Assembly (NCBI GenBank): GCA_021737785.1
Contig: JAIPDI010000017.1
Coordinates: 1-64,000, forward strand
Length of the DNA stretch: 64,000 bases
From: Deltaproteobacteria bacterium
GTDB lineage: Bacteria; Desulfobacterota; DSM-4660; Desulfatiglandales; Desulfatiglandaceae
Reading direction: 5' to 3'
The notes under the pieces are model-generated. The model saw only the letters and a program-made list of their open reading frames with translations. It was not told the DNA's origin and did not search any database. This document shows, piece after piece, positions 1-8,569 of this stretch. The translations under genes and the position numbers were made by a program. Position 1 is the stretch's first letter, and each line of letters starts with the position of its first letter.

Positions 1-24
1 GCCATCATGTACACAAGAGATTTC

Positions 25-196
25 CGTAGGTTGGGTTAGCGGCTCAGCAGGAAAGGCATGCTCATTTTCTCCGTACGCTCCTAAAAAGCACCCACGTGTT
101 TTCATCACGTTTATCAAGCGTAACCCAACATTCCGATGCAGTAATTCACATACACAGCTATTTTGTTGGGTTTCGCTCCGCTCTACCCAACCTACG
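25..196. repeat. Palindromic intergenic repeat (GTAGGTTGGGT family)
   Basis: A perfect 12-base inverted repeat bounds the element (25-36 against 185-196). Inside it, AACCCAAC at 122-129 is complementary to GTTGGGTT at 165-172, and 165-171 can instead fold onto 185-191, so alternative hairpins are possible. Repeats with this core are common between bacterial genes and are often attributed to REP-like elements moved by tyrosine transposases; that link is general knowledge, and no transposase is visible here. Confidence 0.6.
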
Positions 197-468
197 AACT
201 TGTCCACCCGTTCGTGATTGTTGATCGCCATCGGTGGTTGCTCCTTTTATCTTGCTATCAGTTCCGCACAGGCCTGGTAAATCTCTCTCAAGGGAAGGGC
301 CTCAATACGATCGCGTCCTTATACGGATCGACATAAGAATCTCATTATTACAGTCCAGGGCTGGATGATACAAAAGGCTTCTATCGTTATATGAAACGGG
401 CTGCTCCTAGGTGTAATAAAACACTACGAAAAAACGATCTAAAAACTTTGAAATCAGATTGTGTTCAG
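197..468. other. Gene-free stretch left of the amidohydrolase gene
   Basis: No convincing gene is seen. Bases 321-350 resemble 9112-9140 (ATACGGATCG/ATACGAATCG followed by CATAAGA), and 395-406 repeats the AACGGGCTGCTC half-site of the attC-like element at 7303-7365. These look like debris of a degraded mobile or cassette region. Confidence 0.3.
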
Positions 469-2253
469 TCATAAATCGTAATCTACTGATTTTTCGGTAT
501 CGCCGAAATCTTCATAGATAACATGCCCATTGAAGACGGTCAGACTCACTTTCACTTTGACCAGCTCTAATGGATCGAACGAAGCGTCGAGAATATCTTG
601 CGATAGAATTACAAAATCGGCTGCGTAGCCTTCTTTTAGCTTGCCAAACCGATTGTTCTCATTAGCGGTATAGGCGACATTTACGGTAAAGGTTTTAAGG
701 GCTTCTTCAATCGATATATTCTTGTGCGGCCACAGGCCTCCCTGAGGATTACCCTCAAGATCCGTTCCATTAACCATAACGTGCATACCCAACATCGGGT
801 CTCTGTGAGCAAGAGGGAAATCACTTCCTTGAACCACAATTGCTCCAGCATCGACAATATCTTTTAACCGTTGGTAACGGTTTTTCAATCGCTCCTTTCC
901 AAACACTTGTTCAAGGTATGGTATAAAATCACTCGGATAAGAACCCATATAGTTCATTACCACCACCACACCCAGTTCATCAAAACGTGATAAATCCGAC
1001 CCTTTGATCCACTCCGCATGTTCGACTGTGTGGCTTCTGGTGCGAGGTGGGTTCAGGGCAGCAACGTCCTCCAGAACATCCAGGGCCTCGGTCACAGCGC
1101 GATCGCCCATGGTGAGCACATTTATTGATAATCCGTTTATGTCGGCTTCAAATATTTGACGTCGTACTTCATCCATATCCTCCAGCGGATGTCCGGTAGT
1201 AGGAACTCCATTGGCGTTGTACGCCTCATGCATCCAAAGGTGGTAAGGCAGGTCGAGAATAATCTTGATGCCGTCCGCCCGCAAAAAACCATCATAAACG
1301 GGATTGCCGGCAATTTCATTAGCCCTTTGCGCAAACATCTCAATATCGCCATCTTTTGAATACGGAGTGTATAGATGATCCAGGATGACCCGAACAGGCA
1401 GGTTGTCTTCCAATAGAATCTGTTGATAAATCTGAGTAATGTCCAGATCCCCATCTTTGGTCCAGATACCCGTAACGCCCCATTGTGCATACTCTTCAAG
1501 AATCTTTTGTTGCAGTTGAACTTGAGTTTCAAACGTTAGCGGTTGCTGTTCTTTTACACTGCGAAGCAGAATCCCATGGGTGGAGGCCAGCTCTGTCTCA
1601 ACCAGGTAGCCCGTGGCCAGACCTTGTTCATCCCGAAAAATAGTTCCTGCCGCCAAGTCGGGCGGATCGCTTTCAAGTATGCCCGCGACTTCAAGCGCTT
1701 TTGTATTGGTCCAGTGTTTATGGCCACTGGAATGAACCAGGTAACAGGGTTTGTCTGGGACGATTTCGTCGAGCAGGTCACGCGTTGGCTGGCTGTTTCC
1801 CTCAAAAACACCATCCGTCCAGCCGAAAAGTCGTGGATAGGTGTCTTCGGGGTGTTTTTCTACGTATTCACGAAGTATATCCTGCACCTTTTGAACACTG
1901 TCGGCTTCAAACAGGGTGGGGGCACCCGGACTCGTTAAAACATAGGGGGTCTGTGGGTGTGTGTGGCCATCCCAGAATCCAGGTACGATCAAACGTCCCC
2001 CTGCATCAATGACTCGACCGGTGGAAGTTTCAGCATCCATGGCTACAATCATGCCATCCATAACTGTCATTGAGGTCTTATAAGGATCTTGAGGATCTCC
2101 TGTCCAAATCTTGGCATTGGTGATGGTAATATCTCCGCCTATCGAATTGAGTCCCATCTCACCTGCATTATTATCATCAGAACAGCTCACAAAACCCATC
2201 ACGCTAACCATCAGTGAAAAAACTATCAATACGTTTAGACATAGCTCCTTCAT
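469..2253 (-). CDS. YtcJ-like amidohydrolase, predicted lipoprotein
   Basis: A 594-residue metal-dependent hydrolase of the amidohydrolase 3 family (YtcJ type), likely cleaving an amide or related bond in an unidentified substrate. A hydrophobic signal with a lipobox-like F-V-S-C (Cys24) and a run of Ser/Asp/Asn after it predict a lipid-anchored periplasmic protein. The metal motif D-G-H-T-H lies at residues 95-99; later family signatures are H-S-S-G-H, G-D-R-A, V-E-H-A-E and G-S-D-F-P. The start is backed by CCTCCTT at 2260-2266 (AAGGAGG on the coding strand), six bases from ATG. The gene stands alone; a TTGACA box and an inverted repeat lie just upstream. YtcJ members act on varied substrates, so no substrate is proposed. 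Confidence 0.85.
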   Translation of the reverse strand: MKELCLNVLIVFSLMVSVMGFVSCSDDNNAGEMGLNSIGGDITITNAKIWTGDPQDPYKTSMTVMDGMIVAMDAETSTGRVIDAGGRLIVPGFWDGHTHPQTPYVLTSPGAPTLFEADSVQKVQDILREYVEKHPEDTYPRLFGWTDGVFEGNSQPTRDLLDEIVPDKPCYLVHSSGHKHWTNTKALEVAGILESDPPDLAAGTIFRDEQGLATGYLVETELASTHGILLRSVKEQQPLTFETQVQLQQKILEEYAQWGVTGIWTKDGDLDITQIYQQILLEDNLPVRVILDHLYTPYSKDGDIEMFAQRANEIAGNPVYDGFLRADGIKIILDLPYHLWMHEAYNANGVPTTGHPLEDMDEVRRQIFEADINGLSINVLTMGDRAVTEALDVLEDVAALNPPRTRSHTVEHAEWIKGSDLSRFDELGVVVVMNYMGSYPSDFIPYLEQVFGKERLKNRYQRLKDIVDAGAIVVQGSDFPLAHRDPMLGMHVMVNGTDLEGNPQGGLWPHKNISIEEALKTFTVNVAYTANENNRFGKLKEGYAADFVILSQDILDASFDPLELVKVKVSLTVFNGHVIYEDFGDTEKSVDYDL

Positions 2254-2282
2254 AAAATACCTCCTTATATTTTCAGTTGAAG

Positions 2283-2318
2283 TGTTCTGTGACTAACAGA
2301 ACATAGGTCCCCTGTCAA
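2283..2318 (-). promoter_or_regulatory. Candidate promoter with operator dyad
   Basis: On the minus strand a perfect TTGACA (2313-2318) precedes the amidohydrolase gene. The predicted -10 region overlaps a perfect dyad, TGTTCTG (2283-2289) and CAGAACA (2297-2303), with a 7-base spacer. The -10 itself is poor, which would fit a regulated promoter, but the regulator is unknown. Confidence 0.35.
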
Positions 2319-2599
2319 TACGAGCTATTACGAAGTATTTATGCGTCAAGAGCAGGTGTTTGAGCCCCTTGAAGGGAATCTAAGGAGTCAACACCGGAGT
2401 CTATAACCTCGAAAATCCAGCATATGAAGGTTACCCAAATCAGGGTTCGGCATCCCATGGCTTTCCCAAACGCTATAATACGTGCATGATCATCGTCTCT
2501 GAGCACTCCCCATTTGGTGAAGGCTACAAAATGAAAAGTTGAAAAGTCAACAAGTGAAGGATACTAAATATTGGGTTCAATTTTGGGCGTCGGGAAATC

Positions 2600-2709
2600 T
2601 CAAAGATACTTGCATGATGGTAACCCGGTGGCTGGGGAAAATCAAGTTCGGAATATTATTGGTATCCTTAAGAAAATCGGGGCCAGGCTACTCAGCTTTC
2701 GGATAATTA
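2600..2709. repeat. 110-bp direct repeat, left copy
   Basis: Nearly identical to 5162-5271 (about five differences in 110 bases, no gaps), in the same orientation. The two copies flank the hybrid kinase gene exactly, 2562 bases apart. No terminal inverted repeats or transposase are apparent. Confidence 0.9.
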
Positions 2710-2736
2710 GTCGTGACTTATGGCGCGAATTTAATC

Positions 2737-5097
2737 CTATTTCTTGTCCAGCACCTCCCGAACCTTGCGCGCCAAACCTCCCGGTGAAAAAGGCTTTTCA
2801 AGAAAATTAAGTCCCGGTGCCAAAACACCGTGACGAACAATAGCGTCGTCCGTATATCCAGACATGTAAATTACCTTCATTTGCGGGTGGAGCGCTTGCA
2901 ACCGTTCTGCTGTTTCCTTGCCACTCATCTTGGGCATCACCACATCAGTTACTATCAGATCAATCGGCCCCCCGTGTTCCTTGCTTGTTCTCAAGGCATC
3001 TTCCCCGTTTTCAGCCACCAATACTCTGTATCCATGGGGCTGGAGAGACTTTTGCGCAAGTTTTCGAATGCTATTGTCATCTTCTACAATCAAAACGGTC
3101 TCAGAACCCCTAAGGTTCTCCACAGGGGGTTGTTCTTTTTTCTCCGCCTTAATATCTCTTTTCACCCGGGGCAGATAAATTTTGAAGGTGGAACCCTGTC
3201 CGGGCTCGCTGTAGACCCATATAAACCCATTGTTTTGTTTGACAATGCCGTAGATCGTGGACAGGCCCAATCCTGTGCCCTTGCCTTTCTCCTTGGTGGT
3301 GTAAAAAGGATCAAAGATATATTCCTGGACTCCTTTGTCCATCCCAATGCCGGTATCACTGACAGTCAGCACCACATAAGAGCCTGTTTGCTTTTCAACA
3401 ATGCCGTGTTCATCAAAATGGTTATCGTTCAGATCCATGTTGGCCGTTTCAATGGTGAGCTTGCCTCCCAAGGGCATGGCGTCCTTGGCATTGACCGCCA
3501 GGTTCATAATCACCTGCTCCATCTGTCCGGGGTCTATCTCTACCTTCCATAAGGCAGATTCCTGGATCATCAGAATCTCAATATCCTCTCCAATCAGGCG
3601 GACAAGCATCTTCTCTATCCCTGTCAATAATTTATTCAGATCCAGGATCTCAGGCTGGACAATCTGTTTGCGGCTGAAGGCGAGGAGCTGGCGGGTCAAA
3701 GCGGCTGCCCTTTCCCCGGCTATCTTGATTTCCTTTATCTCCTCAGTTAAGGGTTTCTCAGTGTCGATATCCATTAACATAAGGTCCGCATACCCGATGA
3801 TAGTGGTCAGTATATTGTTAAAATCATGGGCCACGCCGCCTGCCAGTGTGCCGATGGCTTCCATTTTCTGGGCCTGACGGAGCTGCGCCTCGATCTGCCT
3901 GCGCTTGGTGACATCGGTGAAGAACCCCACGTTGCACTCCAGGCCGTCGATGATGCCCGGGGTCGTTTGGACGTCCGCATAGAAGACGCTGCCATCTTTC
4001 CGGAGGCAGGGGATACTCGGAGAGAGATGCTTATCACCACGCGCCTGGGTCTCGAAGTCGGCCAGGACGTGATCGAGCGACTCTTTGGGGTGGATATCCG
4101 TCACGTCCAGCTCTATGAGCTCTTCTTCGGAATACCCCAACATCTCGCATATGGCTGGATTACAGTATTTGAATCTCTGGGTCTCCATGTCCGCCACCAG
4201 TATACCCTCTGCAGCTCCTTCAAATATAATCCTATACCTTTCTTCTGATTCTTTGATTGTCTGTCCTGCAGACTCTGCAAGCAGGTCTTCCAATTGCCTG
4301 CGCTCGGTAATGTCCTCAATAGCCAGGAGGATGATCCGTTCCCTGCCCATCGCTTGTTCAATCTGCCTGGCATTCAAAAGCATTGTGCGCCTGCCGATGG
4401 TGGCAAAATCGTGTTCAACCTCGTAGTTATCAAAGGTTGTTTCCTGGGGAAGTATGGTTTCCAGCAGTTCCCGCAGCTTGGGGATATCCCATTGTTTGTT
4501 GCCAAGGTCATAAATAAGCTGCCCCACAGTCTCTTCAGGTTTTACCTTGAAAAATTCATAGAAGGAACGGCTGACGGTGACCACCCTGAGGTCTTGATCC
4601 AAGGAAATTAAGGGTTCACGCACGGTGTTGATAACGCTCTCAGCAAATTCACTGGCTTCATCTGCGGTTTTTTTGATGATCGCCAGTTCTTTTCGGGTCT
4701 TTTCCAGGCCGTCTTCTATCTTCTTACGCTCGGTAATGTCCTCAATGGCCAGGAGGATAATCCGCTCCTTGCCCACCGCCCGTTCAACCTGCCGGGCATT
4801 CAAAAGCATTATACGCCTGCCGATGGTGGCAAAATCGTGTTCAACCTCATAGTTGTCAAAGACGGTCTGTTGGGGCAGGATGGTTTCTAAAAGTTCCCGC
4901 AGCTTGGGGATATCCCACTGTTTGTTGCCAAGGTCATAGATAAAATTGCCTAAAGTTTCTTCCCGCGTTACCTTGAATGAATCAATGAAACTTCGGTTTG
5001 CTGAGATAACCTTCAGATCTGAATCCAGCACCAAAAAGGGGTCACGTATTGTCTCTACGATATCTTCGAATATCTGGTCTATCTGAGTCTCCACCAC
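2737..5097 (-). CDS. PAS-rich hybrid sensor histidine kinase with C-terminal receiver
   Basis: A 786-residue soluble hybrid kinase; no membrane segment is seen, so it probably senses a cytoplasmic signal or redox state. Order: PAS1 (about 10-130), PAS2 (about 152-272), PAS3 (about 288-400), HisKA with the phospho-acceptor in G-V-A-H-D-F-N-N (about 425), HATPase with D-T-G-I-G-M and G-T-G-L-G-L-S, and a receiver domain (about 668-785) with acceptor Asp in I-V-T-D-V-V-M-P. PAS1 and PAS2 are near copies, offset by 142 codons, which shows an internal duplication. The start follows a plausible GGAGGAGAG. There is no partner regulator or output gene beside it, so its target is unknown. It lies between two copies of the 110-bp repeat. 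Confidence 0.9.
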   Translation of the reverse strand: MVETQIDQIFEDIVETIRDPFLVLDSDLKVISANRSFIDSFKVTREETLGNFIYDLGNKQWDIPKLRELLETILPQQTVFDNYEVEHDFATIGRRIMLLNARQVERAVGKERIILLAIEDITERKKIEDGLEKTRKELAIIKKTADEASEFAESVINTVREPLISLDQDLRVVTVSRSFYEFFKVKPEETVGQLIYDLGNKQWDIPKLRELLETILPQETTFDNYEVEHDFATIGRRTMLLNARQIEQAMGRERIILLAIEDITERRQLEDLLAESAGQTIKESEERYRIIFEGAAEGILVADMETQRFKYCNPAICEMLGYSEEELIELDVTDIHPKESLDHVLADFETQARGDKHLSPSIPCLRKDGSVFYADVQTTPGIIDGLECNVGFFTDVTKRRQIEAQLRQAQKMEAIGTLAGGVAHDFNNILTTIIGYADLMLMDIDTEKPLTEEIKEIKIAGERAAALTRQLLAFSRKQIVQPEILDLNKLLTGIEKMLVRLIGEDIEILMIQESALWKVEIDPGQMEQVIMNLAVNAKDAMPLGGKLTIETANMDLNDNHFDEHGIVEKQTGSYVVLTVSDTGIGMDKGVQEYIFDPFYTTKEKGKGTGLGLSTIYGIVKQNNGFIWVYSEPGQGSTFKIYLPRVKRDIKAEKKEQPPVENLRGSETVLIVEDDNSIRKLAQKSLQPHGYRVLVAENGEDALRTSKEHGGPIDLIVTDVVMPKMSGKETAERLQALHPQMKVIYMSGYTDDAIVRHGVLAPGLNFLEKPFSPGGLARKVREVLDKK
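4305..4964 (-). repeat. Tandem PAS duplication within the kinase gene
   Basis: DNA at 4305-4538 and 4731-4964 aligns at a constant offset of 426 bases (142 codons) with high identity and no gaps, covering the end of each PAS domain and its linker. The duplication is therefore fairly recent. Confidence 0.8.
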
Positions 5098-5161
5098 AGT
5101 GCTCTCCTCCGCCCATTAAATCTTGACTTTATTTTGTTTGAATAATGGGGCCTTTGAATTG

Positions 5162-5271
5162 TCAAGGATTCTTGTATGATGGTAACCCGGTGGCTGGGGA
5201 AAATCAAGTTCGGAATATTATTGGTATCCTTAAGAAACTCGGGACCAGGCTACTCAGCTTTCGGATAATTA
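5162..5271. repeat. 110-bp direct repeat, right copy
   Basis: Second copy of 2600-2709, same orientation. It ends two bases before the attC-like element at 5274-5336, placing it exactly at the junction between the kinase gene and the lower-GC cassette-like block. Confidence 0.9.
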
Positions 5272-5273
5272 TT

Positions 5274-5336
5274 ATGGAACGAGCTGATCATGGCCGGCGC
5301 GCTTGTTTGCGCCGTCCACTGCAGAAGTAGGTAGGC
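5274..5336 (-). other. attC-like recombination site (degenerate)
   Basis: 63 bases with the same length and core layout as the element at 7303-7365: shared GCTG-TCA-GG-CGGCGCGCTT in the left arm and CCGTCC-GCAG-AGT in the right arm. The internal hairpin GGCGC/GCGCC is strong. The outer simple sites are degenerate (GCCTACC and GTTCCAT on the minus strand, against RYYYAAC and GTTRRRY). It starts 18 bases beyond the stop codon of the minus-strand gene at 5355, as expected for a cassette. Confidence 0.4.
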
Positions 5337-5354
5337 TTTCTGAGTTAACCTTGT

Positions 5355-6263
5355 TCACTTCGGTGTGTATAGGATTGCCCCTCCCATCGATTTCATTTTA
5401 ATAGGATTTACGAAAATACCATATTTCTCCTGAATGTATTTGACTACAGCTTCCTTATCTCGCGATACATCCGTGTCTGCGACAAGAACGTCATTTTGTT
5501 GCTCTAATTTGTGAGGGTCTGTGAGAGCCTGACCAGACTCAAATAGTTGGTATAGAAGGCTGCAGCGAAATTCCTTTAACCTTCTTGAAAAACTGTTCAC
5601 GCTCAGTTCGGCCCCTCTTCCATTATCAAGAACGACCGCATCAAGAGATGGGTACTTGAAGAATTCGTTATGATCGAAGTAAAAACAGTTTGCGTGCGAA
5701 AAACGCCCCGATTTATCACAAACGAGAAGATGCCTTGTACCGTAAAGAGTGGCTTTCATGAAATCAAATGCATCAGAAAACAGGCTTTCTATCGCTCTGA
5801 ACCAAATGCATTTGAAACTATGGGCATCATCGGGCGTTTGTTCAAGTTGACTTACACCCTCCCGGATTATCTTTCCAAATGTATTTGATCTATGTAGCTG
5901 CTTCTCATAAGGAACAATCTCCAAATAGTTGCTCCTATTTAGGGCTGCTGTGAATTCTGGGTGATCCTCTTTCGTCTTGACCTCGATAAGAAACGATTGG
6001 TTACCTTTGGTCGCTCGTATATCTGCTCTCCGCCCTTTTTGGGGTTCTTCAGGAATCTCTGAGGATGTGAATCCGAAATCCTGAAGTATCTCTATGACAG
6101 CCTGTCTCTCGATGTCCTTGGGCATAGGAGTTCTGCCTAATGTTTGCGCATAACGTGCATTGAGACCTACTGCCAACCTTGCCAATGGTTCAACACCAAA
6201 ACCCGCCGCCAGCACCCAAGAAAGCCGACGCGTGATGGCGTCGTAGTTAATGCGATTTGTCAT
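5355..6263 (-). CDS. PD-(D/E)XK-like protein of unknown function
   Basis: A 302-residue protein I cannot place in a named family. Residues 78-97 contain R-R-A-D-I-R-A-T, then F-L-I-E-V-K-T-K: Asp81 followed by Glu94-Val-Lys96, the layout of a PD-(D/E)XK nuclease core. The rest is mixed alpha/beta with no other motif I recognise. It begins six bases after the HNH gene, so the two are probably co-transcribed and may work together. Base composition is lower in GC than the biosynthetic regions, and an attC-like site follows the stop codon. A DNA-cleaving or DNA-binding role is inference from the motif alone. Confidence 0.65.
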   Translation of the reverse strand: MTNRINYDAITRRLSWVLAAGFGVEPLARLAVGLNARYAQTLGRTPMPKDIERQAVIEILQDFGFTSSEIPEEPQKGRRADIRATKGNQSFLIEVKTKEDHPEFTAALNRSNYLEIVPYEKQLHRSNTFGKIIREGVSQLEQTPDDAHSFKCIWFRAIESLFSDAFDFMKATLYGTRHLLVCDKSGRFSHANCFYFDHNEFFKYPSLDAVVLDNGRGAELSVNSFSRRLKEFRCSLLYQLFESGQALTDPHKLEQQNDVLVADTDVSRDKEAVVKYIQEKYGIFVNPIKMKSMGGAILYTPK

Positions 6264-6269
6264 GCAGAT

Positions 6270-7283
6270 TCATGTTACTGCGATGCAGTTAATCTCATTC
6301 TTTTCAGTAACAGTCCAAAATGACTTCGTCGACTTATCGAGCTCCTGTTGGTAATCAAGTGCATATAAGTCTATTACTCCGAGATTATTCTTCAAATTGT
6401 TTACGTAAGCTTTAGAAAGTGGCTTTGTTGTCAACACAAATTCAATGTGACCAAAGAATGCTACACGTAGTATCGTAATATAATCTGGAAATGCCAATCT
6501 AATGAGGTGGACCGGGCTAAAATACTTAATGGTGGCTTCAACTCGCGTTACAGACAGTCCTCTCTGTATTTTTTGTTGGATAATCGAAGTCAACAGTAGC
6601 CGTCTCAACTCCACATTTTCCTCACTAAACAACTCTGCTCCACCGTAAAAAAACATGATCTCATAAGCGATTTTCGCAATCAACGGAAAAAGATCTGCTG
6701 TTTCCCGAGGAGTAGCACTGATTGAGAGCTTGTCAGAGCGTTTGCGAAGGGTCAATCCAAGCTCAACACACTCGATGGTATCGCCAGGTTGTGCCTTTTC
6801 GTACGACGAACTTAACTCTTCAAGCAGTTCCTTTATGTGTTGATCGGATAAACCTACTTCAGGGAGTCTCTTATCGCGTTTCACATTTCGCTGCAACGAT
6901 TCAATGTAGTCGCGTTCAGGTGCAATGAGACTACCGTCTCGAAGACGTTGCTCGGGAAAATAAAAAGCTTGTCCCCTTGATTTGCCGAAGAGTAGCTCCA
7001 CGTCCGCAGCCTTACCGGTGATATTGAAATGCCGATTTAGGATTCCGTCGCGGTCGTGAGGGATATTGAGAACTTCAAATGCCCGAAGCACATCAGGTAA
7101 CTTTAGCAGTTCTGCATCTATGTTAGCACCGAGGCTACTGTTGCATTCGACGCAGACGGCATCATCGAGAAATAGATTTCCGCCTACGCTCTTTGGAATG
7201 ACATGCTCGCGATTGAACCGCACCTCATTATCAGTGCGATCACAAAAGATGCAAACAGCTTTATGATTGACGTCGTCAGCCAT
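6270..7283 (-). CDS. HNH endonuclease-family protein (HNH_5-like)
   Basis: A 337-residue protein with an N-terminal zinc-binding HNH domain: C-I-F-C (residues 11-14), R-E-H-V-I-P-K-S with the catalytic-type His, and C-V-E-C-N (about 44-48). The remaining roughly 280 residues have no motif I recognise and probably supply specificity or partner binding. The ATG lies 20 bases after an attC-like site, typical spacing for an integron cassette, and the next gene follows six bases downstream. HNH proteins of this kind occur in restriction, anti-phage and mobile-element settings; which applies here cannot be told from sequence. Confidence 0.8.
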   Translation of the reverse strand: MADDVNHKAVCIFCDRTDNEVRFNREHVIPKSVGGNLFLDDAVCVECNSSLGANIDAELLKLPDVLRAFEVLNIPHDRDGILNRHFNITGKAADVELLFGKSRGQAFYFPEQRLRDGSLIAPERDYIESLQRNVKRDKRLPEVGLSDQHIKELLEELSSSYEKAQPGDTIECVELGLTLRKRSDKLSISATPRETADLFPLIAKIAYEIMFFYGGAELFSEENVELRRLLLTSIIQQKIQRGLSVTRVEATIKYFSPVHLIRLAFPDYITILRVAFFGHIEFVLTTKPLSKAYVNNLKNNLGVIDLYALDYQQELDKSTKSFWTVTEKNEINCIAVT

Positions 7284-7302
7284 GTAAATAACGGACCGAT
7301 CT

Positions 7303-7365
7303 GCATAACGGGCTGCTCAGGGGCGGCGCGCTTTATCACCGTCCCCCGCAGCAGCAGTGTTGGGC
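7303..7365 (-). other. attC-like recombination site (best example)
   Basis: On the minus strand the 63-base element opens with GCCCAAC (fits RYYYAAC) and closes with GTTATGC (fits GTTRRRY except one base). Inner arms GCTGCTGCGGGGGACGG and CCGCCCCTGAGCAGC pair to give the imperfect stem of an integron attC site. It sits five bases after the kinase stop codon and 20 bases before the HNH start, the normal place for attC between two cassettes. Confidence 0.55.
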
Positions 7366-7369
7366 TTCT

Positions 7370-8410
7370 TTAATCAAGTTTCTTGCGGCTACCCAAAGCC
7401 TCCTTGCGTTTTGCTGAATTGAATGGGAAACATACACCGCAATACGTGCATTGCCTCGATTCGATCCCACGAGGATTAGGATTGCCAAATACAGCATGGC
7501 TTTGTTCGAATCCCGATAGTTCTCCAAATCCGCAAATTGGGCATCGGGGGCCAATTTCTTCCAAAGGAGGATAGCCAGATTCGATAATAGAACGGACTCT
7601 TTTCGCTACAGCCTTGGCCTCGATAGCGGATCCCCATCGGTTACGCCACTCACGACGAATTGTTTTTTCAAAAATATGATGAAGGTGCCAAGTGCTTGGA
7701 TTATCGGGAAACATTTCTGGCATTGATTTGTCATTGAATGCTGGATTCTCTCGGGAGAATGCTTTTAGACTGGTGATTGCAGACCACAGAATTTTTCCGG
7801 CTGAATATAAATCCGCTCCGATTCCGATCATGCCTTCGGACACGGATTCACATTCTGGAGCCATATAATTTATCGTGCCAACACCCTCGTCAATCAGCGT
7901 GATGGTTTCGCTTCCCTGTAGCTGGCAAAGTCCAAAATCAATCACTTTTATTGTGAGGTCTGGTTTTATAAGGATATTGGAAGGACTTAAATCTCTATGA
8001 ATGATCTTCGGACTAGCTTTCTCGCACGCTATGAGGGCAGAGCAGATTTGCTCAAATAGGAAAAGTGATCTAAGAGGATCTCCATGGTATGGATTGGACT
8101 CGTCCTTAACAAGTTTTTCAAGAGGACGTGCCCCATCAATATACTCCATAACGTAGAATTGAAAATCATCTTCTGGTGAAGAATTATCAATAACGCTTAT
8201 AATATTCGGATTTCGGAGGTTTTTAATGGTAGAAATTTCTCTACAGAAACGTTCGTAAGCTTGACCAGGCTCACCACGTTTTAGGGCTTTCAGCGCCCAG
8301 ACGCCATCAAATTCTGCATTCTTATCTCTGACTAGGAAGACTTGTGCTTGCCCCCCTTCTCCACAAGTTTTGCCAGTCAATTCCCAACGCAGATTATTAG
8401 GAAATTTCAT
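7370..8410 (-). CDS. Hanks-type serine/threonine protein kinase with C-terminal zinc ribbon
   Basis: A 346-residue cytoplasmic kinase. The glycine loop is G-E-G-G-Q-A-Q-V (17-24), the ATP lysine is Lys41 in A-L-K, the alpha-C glutamate is probably Glu58, the catalytic loop is H-R-D-L-S-P-S-N (138-145), D-F-G is at 158-160 and A-P-E at about 184-186, so it should be active. The C-terminus (290-324) has C-P-I-C and C-T-Y-C, a zinc ribbon probably used to recognise a partner. There is no membrane segment or PASTA domain. It is bounded by an attC-like site downstream and looks like a stand-alone cassette gene. Kinases of this size occur in phage-defence islands, but nothing here proves that role. 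Confidence 0.85.
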   Translation of the reverse strand: MKFPNNLRWELTGKTCGEGGQAQVFLVRDKNAEFDGVWALKALKRGEPGQAYERFCREISTIKNLRNPNIISVIDNSSPEDDFQFYVMEYIDGARPLEKLVKDESNPYHGDPLRSLFLFEQICSALIACEKASPKIIHRDLSPSNILIKPDLTIKVIDFGLCQLQGSETITLIDEGVGTINYMAPECESVSEGMIGIGADLYSAGKILWSAITSLKAFSRENPAFNDKSMPEMFPDNPSTWHLHHIFEKTIRREWRNRWGSAIEAKAVAKRVRSIIESGYPPLEEIGPRCPICGFGELSGFEQSHAVFGNPNPRGIESRQCTYCGVCFPFNSAKRKEALGSRKKLD

Positions 8411-8433
8411 TTTATTATTCTCTTACAAACTGA

Positions 8434-8484
8434 GCCGAACGGCAACAGCCAGAAGCAGAAAGGCTTTTTCTGACTGAGTTAAGG
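8434..8484 (-). other. Weak attC-like or terminator-like hairpin
   Basis: CAGAAA/TTTCTG forms a stem at 8455-8471. The flanks GCCGAAC and GTTAAGG are loosely like attC simple sites. Its AGGCTTTTTCTGACTGAGTTAA also resembles 5334-5347, next to the attC-like site of 5274. It lies between the kinase and the zinc-ribbon gene. Assignment is uncertain. Confidence 0.2.
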
Positions 8485-8569
8485 ATGGTTAATTTTAATT
8501 TCCCCCGGCTGTTCAAAACCCGATTGCCATAGTTTTCCTTTCTGCCCTGCCTGGTTTGGCAGCAGTAGA

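Larger units (their letters stand above)
2254..2736. other. Intergenic region between two minus-strand genes
   Basis: It contains the promoter/dyad at 2283-2318 and the left copy of a 110-bp direct repeat (2600-2709). I see no gene or terminator in the remainder. Confidence 0.5.

Noticed and set aside
391-469. Half-site like attC after the amidohydrolase gene
   Set aside because: AACGGGCTGCTC and GTTTCAT match one side of the better site at 7303, but the opposite arm does not pair, so it is at most a relic.
2571-2810. Open frame running through the left 110-bp repeat, also partly present in the right copy
   Set aside because: The shared peptide frame lacks a ribosome site and start conservation and runs into the kinase gene on the other strand; the repeat seems non-coding.
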